A stretch of 13,555 nt of DNA from Oscillospiraceae bacterium (lineage in GTDB: Bacteria > Bacillota_A > Clostridia > Oscillospirales > Oscillospiraceae): positions 1 through 13,555 of the forward strand of contig CADBKB010000033.1 of NCBI GenBank assembly GCA_902795095.1. Direction: 5' to 3'. The position numbers and the translations under genes were made by a program. The notes below the pieces were generated by a model. That model worked only from the letters and a program-made list of their open reading frames with translations, was not told where the DNA came from and searched no databases. Below are positions 5,981 to 12,252 of the stretch, piece after piece. Position 1 is the first letter of the stretch. Each line of letters opens with the position of its first letter.

Positions 5981-6880
5981 ATGGAGCTTTTGAACTATCC
6001 GTCCCTGGCGCAGGCCGTCCGGGGCTGCTTCGGGGAAGATATCCGCATCGAGCGCGAAATCAGCGTCTCCGGCGGCGATATCAACGACGCCCGCTGCCTG
6101 TTTCTGAGCAGCGGGGAGAAGGTTTTCGTCAAATCCAATTCTGTCCGGCGCGCCGATATGTTTGCGGCGGAGGCGGCGGGACTGCAGGCCATTGCGTCCA
6201 CCGGGGCGGTGCGCACCCCGCACCTGCTGTGCCTGGGAACCGACGCGGAGCAGGGCGCTTCTTTTCTGATGATGGAGATGGTCCGCTCCGCCGCCAGGGC
6301 GCCGGACTACTGGGAGACCTTCGGTCGGGCGCTGGCCGCCATGCACCGGGCGGACACGCGGGAGCTGTCCGGCGGCGGGCGCTTCGGCTTCCCGCGGGAC
6401 AATTATATCGGCGCCACGCCCCAGCGCAACGGGGCCCGGGACAGCTGGGTCGAATTCTTCCGCGACTGCCGCCTGGGACCGCAGATCCGACTGGCGCGGC
6501 ATTATTTTGACGGCGCGGTGCACCGGCGCTTTGACCGGCTGCTGGACCGGCTGGATACGTTTCTGGACGAGCCGGACAGGCCGTCGCTGCTGCACGGGGA
6601 TCTCTGGTCCGGCAACATCCTGCCGGGCTCTGATGCTCAAGCCTGGCTGATCGACCCGGCGGCCTATGTGGGCCACGCCGAGGCGGACCTTGCCATGACG
6701 GAGCTGTTCGGCCGTTTGCCGCAGCGGTTCTATGCCGCCTACAGAGAGGTCAATCCGATCTCGCCGGACTATGAATCCCGCAGGGACCTCTATAACCTCT
6801 ATCATCTTCTGAACCACCTGAATCTTTTCGGCCCGGGCTACTATTCCTCGGTCGTGACCGCCCTGGGGCGGTATCAATAA
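5981..6880 (+). CDS. Fructosamine kinase family protein
   Basis: Member of the fructosamine/ketosamine-3-kinase family, protein-kinase-like small-molecule kinases. Characterised bacterial members phosphorylate sugar-derived amines such as ribulosamines or erythrulosamines, starting removal of glycation damage; the substrate here is not known. The 299 residues match the family. The N lobe carries SGGDINDARCLFL and the VKSN lysine; the C lobe carries the catalytic loop HGDLWSGN (H205, D207, N212) and the metal-binding DPA (D225), and FGFPRDNYIGATPQ is a family hallmark. The ATG at 5981 follows a GGGGGGAG ribosome site and promoter; an earlier TTG at 5939 lies inside that promoter and is excluded. 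Single-gene unit, ended by the hairpin at 6889-6920, divergent from the galactose operon. Confidence 0.9.
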   Translation: MELLNYPSLAQAVRGCFGEDIRIEREISVSGGDINDARCLFLSSGEKVFVKSNSVRRADMFAAEAAGLQAIASTGAVRTPHLLCLGTDAEQGASFLMMEMVRSAARAPDYWETFGRALAAMHRADTRELSGGGRFGFPRDNYIGATPQRNGARDSWVEFFRDCRLGPQIRLARHYFDGAVHRRFDRLLDRLDTFLDEPDRPSLLHGDLWSGNILPGSDAQAWLIDPAAYVGHAEADLAMTELFGRLPQRFYAAYREVNPISPDYESRRDLYNLYHLLNHLNLFGPGYYSSVVTALGRYQ

Positions 6881-6888
6881 AAAAAGCG

Positions 6889-6920
6889 ACCGGCACAGGG
6901 GACGTTCCTGTGCCGGTTTT
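6889..6920. terminator. Bidirectional terminator between the kinase and merR genes
   Basis: An 11-bp stem ACCGGCACAGG (6889-6899) / CCTGTGCCGGT (6907-6917) with a 7-base loop is followed on the plus strand by TTTT. On the minus strand a CGC and then a run of seven T follow. It lies between two convergent genes (stops at 6880 and 6931) and can serve both. Confidence 0.85.
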
Positions 6921-6930
6921 GCGTACAGCA

Positions 6931-7650
6931 TCAGTCTCTGCAGTAGATCTGAATGCAGCGGTTGACATAATCGGCTGTTCCTTCGCCGCCCGCCCGGTCG
7001 ATGTTCTCGGTGAATTCGCCGCCGGCGGCGTACATCTTGCCGAGCCCGGAGAGGATCTCGTCGGTGCAGTGATAATAGTGCTCTGTGATGAAGTTCTGCA
7101 GGCGCTTCACCTGGGCCTGGGGGACCTCGCTTCCGGGATCGAGATCCTTCATCTGCCCGAATTCGGCAAAGATCTGCATCATCTGTCCCGCCAGATCCTG
7201 CGTTTTCTCCGGCGTGTGTTTTTTCTGTGCATATTCCCGATATGCGTCGGTGTCGCCCCAGGCGGCCCTGGCCTTCTCGGCGTATTCGTCCAGCTTTGCG
7301 GTGTCAAACGGGGTAAAATCCATGGTAACTCCTTTCTCCCGGATCGAACGGGCGTGGTCGATCAGGGCCTGTAAATGTTCTTTTTTCATGGTCAGCATGG
7401 TGATCTGCTGCTCTAAGGCCTTGTCCCGGTCGAAGCCGGGGCTGTCCAGGATGGCTTTGATCTGCCGGAGGGGAAATTCCAGCTCCCGGAACAGCAGGAT
7501 GCTCTGCAGCCGCTCCAGATCGGCGTCGTCGTAGAGCCGGTAGCCTGCCTCTGTGCGGGCGGACGGATGCAGCAGGCCGATCCTGTCATAGTACTGCAGG
7601 GCGCGGATGCTTACGCCCGTAAGCTCGCTGACCTCGTGGACGGTTTTCAT
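6931..7650 (-). CDS. MerR-family transcriptional regulator with TipAS ligand-binding domain
   Basis: DNA-binding activator that twists promoters with long spacers when it senses a drug-like ligand. Residues 1-70 form the MerR winged helix (VHEVSELTGVSIRALQYYDR, GLLHPSARTEAGYRLYDDAD), followed by a dimerising coiled coil (about 75-115). The C-terminal half resembles the TipAS antibiotic-recognition domain, ending with the typical YAAGGEFTENIDRAGGEGTA and a cysteine-containing tail (CIQIYC). The 239 residues suit the TipA/Mta group. The start is set by AAGGAGGT (7658-7665), 7 bases before ATG. Its own promoter has the 19-bp spacer and palindrome expected of a MerR target, so autoregulation is likely. 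It is divergent from a dehydrogenase gene that may share control. Ligand unknown. Confidence 0.92.
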   Translation of the reverse strand: MKTVHEVSELTGVSIRALQYYDRIGLLHPSARTEAGYRLYDDADLERLQSILLFRELEFPLRQIKAILDSPGFDRDKALEQQITMLTMKKEHLQALIDHARSIREKGVTMDFTPFDTAKLDEYAEKARAAWGDTDAYREYAQKKHTPEKTQDLAGQMMQIFAEFGQMKDLDPGSEVPQAQVKRLQNFITEHYYHCTDEILSGLGKMYAAGGEFTENIDRAGGEGTADYVNRCIQIYCRD

Positions 7651-7673
7651 GGCTTCAACCTCCTTCCATGCCG

Positions 7674-7704
7674 ATTATAAACTATGACGCAGCGTCAGAG
7701 TCAA
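7674..7704 (-). promoter_or_regulatory. MerR-type promoter of the regulator gene, 19-bp spacer
   Basis: On the minus strand: TTGACT (7704-7699), 19 bases, then a consensus TATAAT (7679-7674). The 2-bp overlong spacer is the hallmark of promoters activated by MerR-family proteins. Transcription would start near 7667, only a few bases before the ribosome site. Confidence 0.88.
7681..7701. promoter_or_regulatory. Palindromic MerR/TipAS operator
   Basis: TGACGC-A-GCGTCA (7685-7697) is a perfect 13-bp palindrome, extended to 21 bp as ACT-n-TGACGC-A-GCGTCA-n-AGT (7681-7701). It fills the spacer between the -35 and -10 boxes of the regulator gene, exactly where MerR dimers bind. The SDR promoter -35 box is 19 bases beyond its right end. 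Confidence 0.85.
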
Positions 7705-7719
7705 GTCTTTTTTTCTGTT

Positions 7720-7748
7720 TTGCCAAAATCGGCGGGCCGTGGTATAAT
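7720..7748 (+). promoter_or_regulatory. Sigma-A promoter for the short-chain dehydrogenase gene
   Basis: TTGCCA (7720-7725), a 17-base spacer, then a consensus TATAAT (7743-7748). The normal spacer means it does not need MerR-type untwisting. The -35 boxes of this promoter and the divergent regulator promoter are 15 bases apart, separated by an AT-rich tract. Confidence 0.8.
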
Positions 7749-7775
7749 GACCTCGGAAACACAGGGGGTGAGCCG

Positions 7776-8567
7776 ATGAAATGGGCGGTGATCACGGGCG
7801 CGGCGGGCGGTATGGGCTTTGCGGCGGCCCGACAGCTGATCGAGGCGGGCTGGAACGTCTGGGGCCTGGATCGGCAGGAACCGGCGCCGACGCCGGGGCT
7901 TCGGTTTCTGCGCGCCGATCTGACGGACGAGGCTTCCGTCGCGGCCTGCGTGGAAACGATCCGAGCGTCAACGAATCGGATCGACGCGATCATCCATCTG
8001 GCGGGGTATTACGACCTCGATTCGCTGGCGGAGATGGATCCGGAAGCTCTGAAGCGGATCTTTGAAATCAACCTGTTTGCGGCCGCCCGGGTGAATCGGC
8101 GCCTGCTTCCGCTGCTGGGGCAGGGGAGCCGCATTGTCATCACCACCAGCGAGCTGGCGCCCCTGGACCCGCTGCCCTTTACGGGCGTCTACGCGGTCAG
8201 CAAGGCGGCCCTGGACAGGTATGCCTTCAGTCTGCGCATGGAAGTGCAGCTTCTGGGGATCGACGTGATTGTTCTGCGGCCGGGTGCGGTGCAGACCGGA
8301 ATGCTGGATGTTTCCACGGCCCGGCTGGACAGGTTTTGCGAAAAAACGACCCTTTACCGCGTCAACGCCGCCCGGTTCCGGCAGATCGTGGGCCGCGTGG
8401 AGGCGCGGAAGATCCCGCCGGAGCGCGTCGCCGGCCTGATCCTGCGGGCGCTGACGGCGCGGCGTCCGAGATATGTCTATACGATCAACCGCAATCCGCT
8501 GCTGCGTCTGCTGAACGCGCTGCCCGACCGCTGGCAGACGGGGATCGTCCGGCGGATCCTGGATTGA
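7776..8567 (+). CDS. Short-chain dehydrogenase/reductase (SDR) family oxidoreductase
   Basis: NAD(P)-dependent oxidoreductase of the classical SDR type; substrate unknown. Residues 7-14 (TGAAGGMG) are the Rossmann cofactor loop, and D34 after the second strand (LDRQE) may favour NAD. The catalytic residues are S125 (ITTSELAP), Y139 and K143 (YAVSK). The usual NNAG motif reads HLAG, and LRPGAVQTGM closes the cofactor pocket. The 263 residues are normal. The ATG at 7776 follows AGGGGGTGAG and a strong promoter; the in-frame start at 7668 lies upstream of that promoter and is rejected. Divergent from the MerR/TipAS gene, so a role in handling the sensed compound is possible but only inferred from position. 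No terminator follows; readthrough into the permease remnant and glycerate kinase is plausible. Confidence 0.9.
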   Translation: MKWAVITGAAGGMGFAAARQLIEAGWNVWGLDRQEPAPTPGLRFLRADLTDEASVAACVETIRASTNRIDAIIHLAGYYDLDSLAEMDPEALKRIFEINLFAAARVNRRLLPLLGQGSRIVITTSELAPLDPLPFTGVYAVSKAALDRYAFSLRMEVQLLGIDVIVLRPGAVQTGMLDVSTARLDRFCEKTTLYRVNAARFRQIVGRVEARKIPPERVAGLILRALTARRPRYVYTINRNPLLRLLNALPDRWQTGIVRRILD

Positions 8568-8584
8568 AAAAAGGCGGGGGAGTT

Positions 8585-8791
8585 GTGGGCTTCCGGATAT
8601 CCATGCGATTGACGGCTCTGGTGATCCCGCTGGGTATGACCGCCGCCCATGTCAACGACGCCTGCTGCCGGGTCGTCACCAGCTTCGGCGAAATGAAGCC
8701 GAAGGAGGGCTATAAGACTCGGACGCTGATGACGCTGATCATCGGTCTGGCCGCCATGCCGGAGATCCTCAAGTGTAGCCTGATCATCTGA
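8585..8791 (+). pseudogene. C-terminal remnant of a GntP-family (gluconate/glycerate-type) permease
   Basis: A 68-codon frame (GTG at 8585; ATG at 8603 also possible) whose product reads PLGMTAAHVNDACCRVVTSF, then GYKTRTLMTLIIGLAA and ends in SLII. This fits the last transmembrane part of GntP-family sugar-acid permeases, which carry an SHVNDxxFW motif, a VxxFxxM segment and a final hydrophobic helix; full members are about 440-450 residues. Everything before the last helices is missing, since the SDR gene ends at 8567, and the normally aromatic FW after HVND has become CC, so it should not transport. It lies 16 bases before glycerate kinase, where an intact permease would make sense. A functional short membrane peptide is possible but less likely. 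Confidence 0.72.
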
Positions 8792-8807
8792 TCGGGGGGA
8801 GAACCAT

Positions 8808-10040
8808 ATGAATCAAGTATTAAAGACCCATGCCGACGAGATCATCCGCGAGACCATTGCCGCGGTGCAGCCCGACAGCGCGGTGCAGCGCGCCCTGGCA
8901 GGCCGGGAATTCCCGGGCCGGGTGCTGCTGGTCGCCGCGGGCAAGGCCGCCTGGCAGATGGCGAAGGCAGCCTCGGATTTCCTGGGAGGCCGGATCGAGA
9001 CCGGCGTGGTCGTGACGAAATATGACCATGTCATGGGCCCCATCGCCAATTTCGACTGCTATGAGGCCGGCCACCCGGTGCCCGACGAGAATTCCTTCCG
9101 CGGCACCCAGGCTGCCCTGGATCTGGTCAGCGACCTGAGCACCGACGATACGGTCCTGTTCCTGCTCTCCGGCGGCGGCAGCGCCCTGTTCGAGAAGCCC
9201 CTGGTGGCAGGGGAAGAGCTGCAGGATATCACCTCCCAGCTTCTGGCCTGCGGCGCGGACATCGTGGAGATCAATACCATCCGCAAGCGCCTGTCCCAGG
9301 TCAAGGGCGGGCGGTTTGCCCAGATCTGCTGGCCTGCCAGGGTGGAGGCGGTGGTCCTGTCCGACATCTTGGGCGATCCCCTGGATATGATCGCCTCCGG
9401 CCCCGCCTGCCCCGACAGCTCCACCACCGAGGACGCCCAGCGTATCGCCGCGAAGTACGGCCTCAAGCTGTCCGAATCGGCGCGGAACCTGCTGGCCATC
9501 GAAACCCCCAAGAGCCTGGACAACGTCCATACCCAGATCAACGGCTCCGTGCACGAGCTGTGCGCGGCTGCGGCCAAGGTCTGCGAGCGCCTGGGCTATA
9601 AGCCCATCCTGCTCACCGATCAGCTCTGCTGCCAGGCCAAGGAGGCGGGCTCATTCCTGGCCTCCATCCTCAAGACTCACGCCTCCGACGGCGAGGCGCT
9701 GGCCTATATCGCCGGCGGCGAGACCGTGGTCAAGCTCACCGGTCACGGCAAGGGCGGCCGCAACCAGGAGATCGCCCTGGCAGCCGCCGAGGGCATCGCC
9801 GGATTTGCCAATGCCGCGGTATTCTCCGTGGGCAGCGACGGCACCGACGGCCCCACCGACGCGGCGGGCGGCTATGTGGACGGCGACACCTGCGCCGAGC
9901 TTGCGGCCCGGGGCGTGAAGATTTCCGACGTCCTGCAGGACAACGACGCCTACAACGCCCTGTTGAAGACCGGCGGCCTCATCTTCACCGGCCCCACCGG
10001 CACCAACGTCAACGACGTGGCCGTGGCGCTGCTGAAATAA
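8808..10040 (+). CDS. Glycerate 2-kinase, MOFRL/GckA family
   Basis: Phosphorylates D-glycerate with ATP, giving 2-phosphoglycerate that enters lower glycolysis. The 410 residues match the GckA/TtuD-type family. The N-terminal domain has LLVAAGKAAWQMAKA, GHPVPDENS, LSGGGSALF (120-128) and TIRKRLSQVKGGRFAQ (near 160), then LSDILGDPLDMIASGP. The C-terminal MOFRL domain has GGETVVKL, GHGKGGRNQE (312-321) and SVGSDGTDGPTDAAGG (340-355). All expected motifs are present, so it should be active. The ATG at 8808 has GGGGGGAGA upstream. Codon use is the most strongly GCC/CTG/ATC-biased in the window, suggesting good expression. It ends at the terminator at 10052; no clear promoter lies in the short gap before it, so it may be read from the SDR promoter. 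Confidence 0.94.
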   Translation: MNQVLKTHADEIIRETIAAVQPDSAVQRALAGREFPGRVLLVAAGKAAWQMAKAASDFLGGRIETGVVVTKYDHVMGPIANFDCYEAGHPVPDENSFRGTQAALDLVSDLSTDDTVLFLLSGGGSALFEKPLVAGEELQDITSQLLACGADIVEINTIRKRLSQVKGGRFAQICWPARVEAVVLSDILGDPLDMIASGPACPDSSTTEDAQRIAAKYGLKLSESARNLLAIETPKSLDNVHTQINGSVHELCAAAAKVCERLGYKPILLTDQLCCQAKEAGSFLASILKTHASDGEALAYIAGGETVVKLTGHGKGGRNQEIALAAAEGIAGFANAAVFSVGSDGTDGPTDAAGGYVDGDTCAELAARGVKISDVLQDNDAYNALLKTGGLIFTGPTGTNVNDVAVALLK

Positions 10041-10051
10041 TCCTTCCAAGC

Positions 10052-10082
10052 AAAAAGCGCTCCCTGCGGGGAGCGCTTTTTT
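10052..10082 (+). terminator. Rho-independent terminator after glycerate kinase
   Basis: The 13-bp stem AAAAAGCGCTCCC (10052-10064) / GGGAGCGCTTTTT (10069-10081) closes the loop TGCG and ends in six T. It is 11 bases after the stop codon and directly before the next promoter. Confidence 0.95.
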
Positions 10083-10092
10083 GCACAGGCGC

Positions 10093-10121
10093 TTGTCAAT
10101 GGGGGAAGAATATGATATGCT
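10093..10121 (+). promoter_or_regulatory. Promoter of the YunG-bcp-DUF5655-rhodanese operon
   Basis: TTGTCA (10093-10098), a 17-base spacer, then TATGCT (10116-10121), one mismatch to each consensus at the less critical positions. It lies between the terminator at 10052-10082 and the ribosome site AGGGGAG at 10131-10137. It is the only good promoter seen for the next four genes, which are packed with gaps of 9 bases or less. Confidence 0.7.
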
Positions 10122-10143
10122 CGGGAAGAAAGGGGAGAGCGAG

Positions 10144-10587
10144 TTGAAAACCTATCGCTTTTACGGCTGGGAGGGCGCGGACGTCCTTCCGGCATCGGCG
10201 CAATGGGCCGGCGTCGGCGATCCGCGGCGGCTGTACGACATGCTTTTGAAGCTCTGGGGCGCCGATACCTGCGCGCCGCGGATGCGCGGGGACTGGAGTC
10301 CGGCCAACCCCACCCTCGGCCAGTGCTCCATCACGGCGTTCCTTGCCCAGGATATCTACGGCGGGAAGGTCCGCGGCGTGCCTCTGCCCGACGGCAATTT
10401 CCACTGCTTCAACGAGGTCGGGCCATGTGTGTTCGACCTGACCAGCGAGCAGTTCGGGGATGAGAAACTATGTTATGTCAACTGCCCGGAGCAGCTCCGG
10501 GAGGTGCATTTTGCCAAGGAAGAGAAGCGCCTGCGCTATGCGTATTTGAAGCAGGCCCTTGCCGAATGCTTGAAGAAGGAGAAATGA
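10144..10587 (+). CDS. YunG-like protein with a possible Cys-His-Asp centre
   Basis: 147 residues from a TTG start at 10144, chosen because GGGGAG (10132-10137) lies 6 bases upstream and the promoter precedes it; no ATG fits. The core pattern is NPTLGQCSITAFLAQDIYGG, then DGNFHCFNEV, then VFDLTSEQFG. This resembles the YunG-type family known mainly from Bacillota, whose function is not established to my knowledge. C61, H87 and D98 are in the order and spacing of a papain-like or transglutaminase-like centre; GQC before a helix followed by an H strand supports that reading, but it is inference. No signal peptide. First gene of a four-gene operon, one base before bcp. The family call is moderate and catalysis is unproven. 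Confidence 0.75.
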   Translation: MKTYRFYGWEGADVLPASAQWAGVGDPRRLYDMLLKLWGADTCAPRMRGDWSPANPTLGQCSITAFLAQDIYGGKVRGVPLPDGNFHCFNEVGPCVFDLTSEQFGDEKLCYVNCPEQLREVHFAKEEKRLRYAYLKQALAECLKKEK

Positions 10588-10588
10588 C

Positions 10589-11044
10589 ATGCTGGAAGTT
10601 GGTATGAAAGCCCCGGCATTCACCCTGCCGGATAAGGACGGAAACCCTGTCAGTCTTTCGGACTATCTTGGGGAGAAGGTCGTTTTATATTTCTATCCCC
10701 GGGACAATACCCCCGGCTGTACCCGCCAGGCCCAGGCATACGCAGCTCTGAATGCCGAGTTTACCGCCAAGGGAGCGGTTGTGATCGGCGTCAGCAAGGA
10801 TTCCGTGGCCTCCCATCAGAAATTCGCAGAAAAATACGCCCTGCCTTTTGTTCTGCTGTCCGACCCGGAGCGGCAGGCCATTGAGGCCTACGGCGTGTGG
10901 CAGGAGAAGAAGAACTACGGCAAGGTCTCCATGGGCGTGGTGCGCTCGAGCTTCGTCATCGACGAGCAGGGCATGATCGTCCGGGCGGATTATAAGGTCA
11001 AGGCCGACCAAAACGCACCGGATCTCCTCGCTTTTCTGGACTGA
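10589..11044 (+). CDS. bcp: Thiol peroxidase of the Bcp/PrxQ family lacking the resolving cysteine
   Basis: Reduces hydrogen peroxide and organic hydroperoxides at a peroxidatic cysteine; cytoplasmic, thioredoxin fold, 151 residues. The active-site loop is FYPRDNTPGCTRQA with C44 as peroxidatic cysteine, T41 and P42 as its support, and the conserved arginine in VVRSSFVID. E. coli Bcp carries a second, resolving cysteine five residues later; here that position (49) is glutamine, and C44 is the only cysteine in the protein. It should therefore work as a one-cysteine enzyme, needing an external thiol to recycle. AAGGAG stands 7 bases before ATG. It starts one base after the YunG-like gene and its TGA overlaps the next ATG by one base, so all are co-translated. 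Confidence 0.95.
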   Translation: MLEVGMKAPAFTLPDKDGNPVSLSDYLGEKVVLYFYPRDNTPGCTRQAQAYAALNAEFTAKGAVVIGVSKDSVASHQKFAEKYALPFVLLSDPERQAIEAYGVWQEKKNYGKVSMGVVRSSFVIDEQGMIVRADYKVKADQNAPDLLAFLD

Positions 11045-11415
11045 TGGATGCCGATACGCTCTTTTGCTTCGACGGCAGGCCAGAGGAGCTCTCCCTATAT
11101 GAGGCCATTCTGGAGCGCATCCGGGTGCTGGGCGATGTGACGCCGGTGGTGCACAAGACGCAGATCTCCCTGCGAAACCGCCGGGTATTCACCTGCGTAT
11201 CCATGCTGCGGGTGCGGAAAAAGGCCCTGCTGCCGCCCCATTATCTTGTGCTCACGCTGGGCTTGCCGTATCCGATCCGATCTTCACGCATCGATGGCCC
11301 GGTGGAGGCGCGGCCCGGCCGCTGGACCCACCACATCGTTGTGTCGGAAGAAAACGAATTGGACGAAGAACTGCTGGGCTGGGTGCGCAAGGCCTACGCA
11401 TTTGCAGATCGCTGA
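11044..11415 (+). CDS. DUF5655-like domain protein
   Basis: A 123-residue single-domain protein. The pattern ERIRVLGDVTPVVHKTQISL, RRVFTCVSMLRVRKK, YLVLTLGLPYPI, RPGRWTHHIVV and ELDEELLGWVRKAYAFA matches what I know as the DUF5655 domain, an uncharacterised domain of small cytoplasmic proteins. The invariant-looking KTQIS, RWTHH and ELD blocks suggest a ligand or nucleic-acid pocket, but no activity can be assigned. The start ATG (11044-11046) overlaps the bcp stop (TGATG), so translation is coupled. The next gene follows after 9 bases. No signal peptide or membrane segment is visible. Confidence 0.8.
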   Translation: MDADTLFCFDGRPEELSLYEAILERIRVLGDVTPVVHKTQISLRNRRVFTCVSMLRVRKKALLPPHYLVLTLGLPYPIRSSRIDGPVEARPGRWTHHIVVSEENELDEELLGWVRKAYAFADR

Positions 11416-11424
11416 GGTGATACC

Positions 11425-12216
11425 ATGAAAAAACTGCTGCTGATCGCCCTTCTTGGCGCGATCCTGCTCGCGGGCTGCACGGTGCTCAAGCCGGCGGAGC
11501 ACATGATCGACGGTGACGGGATGGAGCGGACGTATCAGAGCGTGTCCGGTGAACAGGCCATGAAAATGATGCAGTCCGGGGATGACTATGTGATCCTGGA
11601 TGTGCGCGCCCGGGCGGAGTTCGATTCCGAGCATATCCCCGGCGCGATGAGTCTGCCCAATGAGCAGATCGGAGACGGGGAGATCGGCCTGCTTTCGGAC
11701 CGGAACCGGCAGATCTACATCTACGGCCGCACCGGCGAGCAGGCGAAGGATGCGGCTCAGAAACTGCTGGAAAAGGGATACAACCGGATCGTCGAGTTCG
11801 GCACGATCTCCGACTGGCCCGGGCACGTTGTCGTGGAGGAGTACCAGGCCATGCGCCCGAAGCTCATCCTGGACGGCTGCGAGCCGGGGACTGCAAACGG
11901 CCACACGGTGCGCATCACCGACTATCAGGACGGAAAGCTCACGGCGGAGTTGTCCAACGCCAGCGGCGAACGATGGGATTATTTTGGAACCTTCAAACTC
12001 AGCGTCAGGGACGGCGAAGCTTGGAACCCGATCCCCTGGCCCGAGGACTGGGCCTGGCCGGAATGCCTGTATACGCTGGAAGACGGACAGCGCATGACAT
12101 ATGTGTTTGATCTGACGCCATTGGGTCCCCTGGATTCCGGGGAATATCTCCTGCAAACAGATTTCAGGGATACAGGCTGTATTGAGACGACCTTCCGGCT
12201 CGTCTATACGGAATAA
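11425..12216 (+). CDS. Lipoprotein with a rhodanese-like domain and an Ig-like C-terminal domain
   Basis: A 263-residue surface-anchored protein. The signal peptide MKKLLLIALLGAILLAGC ends in a lipobox with C18 as the lipid-attachment cysteine. Residues about 36-140 form a rhodanese domain: VSGEQAMKMM, VILDVRARAEFDSEHIPGAM, then the active-site loop IYIYGRTGEQA. In active rhodaneses the loop reads C-R-S/T-G; here G101 replaces the cysteine, so sulfurtransfer is not expected and a binding role is more likely. Residues about 155-263 look like a beta-sandwich of the Ig-like type attached to Clostridial lipoproteins (LTAELSNASGERWDYFGTFK, ...GPLDSGEYLLQTDF). The ribosome site GAGGTGAT overlaps the preceding stop. 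Last gene of the operon. Confidence 0.88.
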   Translation: MKKLLLIALLGAILLAGCTVLKPAEHMIDGDGMERTYQSVSGEQAMKMMQSGDDYVILDVRARAEFDSEHIPGAMSLPNEQIGDGEIGLLSDRNRQIYIYGRTGEQAKDAAQKLLEKGYNRIVEFGTISDWPGHVVVEEYQAMRPKLILDGCEPGTANGHTVRITDYQDGKLTAELSNASGERWDYFGTFKLSVRDGEAWNPIPWPEDWAWPECLYTLEDGQRMTYVFDLTPLGPLDSGEYLLQTDFRDTGCIETTFRLVYTE

Positions 12217-12251
12217 AGCACGCCGCCTCCCGACCGGGAGGCGGCGTGCTT
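12216..12251. terminator. Bidirectional terminator between convergent genes
   Basis: A 16-bp perfect stem: AAGCACGCCGCCTCCC (12216-12231) / GGGAGGCGGCGTGCTT (12236-12251) with loop GACC. It fills the gap between the lipoprotein stop (12216) and the glycosyltransferase stop (12253-12255). The T tract is weak on the plus strand and better on the minus strand (TTTATT). Confidence 0.9.
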
Positions 12252-12252
12252 G

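Noticed and set aside
7668..7775. Longer SDR start (ATG at 7668)
   Set aside because: It would run across the MerR operator and the SDR promoter; the ATG at 7776 puts the Rossmann motif at the normal place.
5901..10100. Shared 12-mer GCGCTTGTCAAT at 5901 and 10089 as a common regulator site
   Set aside because: It overlaps -35 elements of promoters that point in opposite directions relative to the word (TTGACA on minus, TTGTCA on plus), so it is most simply explained by promoter composition.
11284..12156. 290-codon open frame antisense to the DUF5655 and lipoprotein genes
   Set aside because: It overlaps two well-supported genes with ribosome sites and a lipobox; the antisense product has no recognisable domain.
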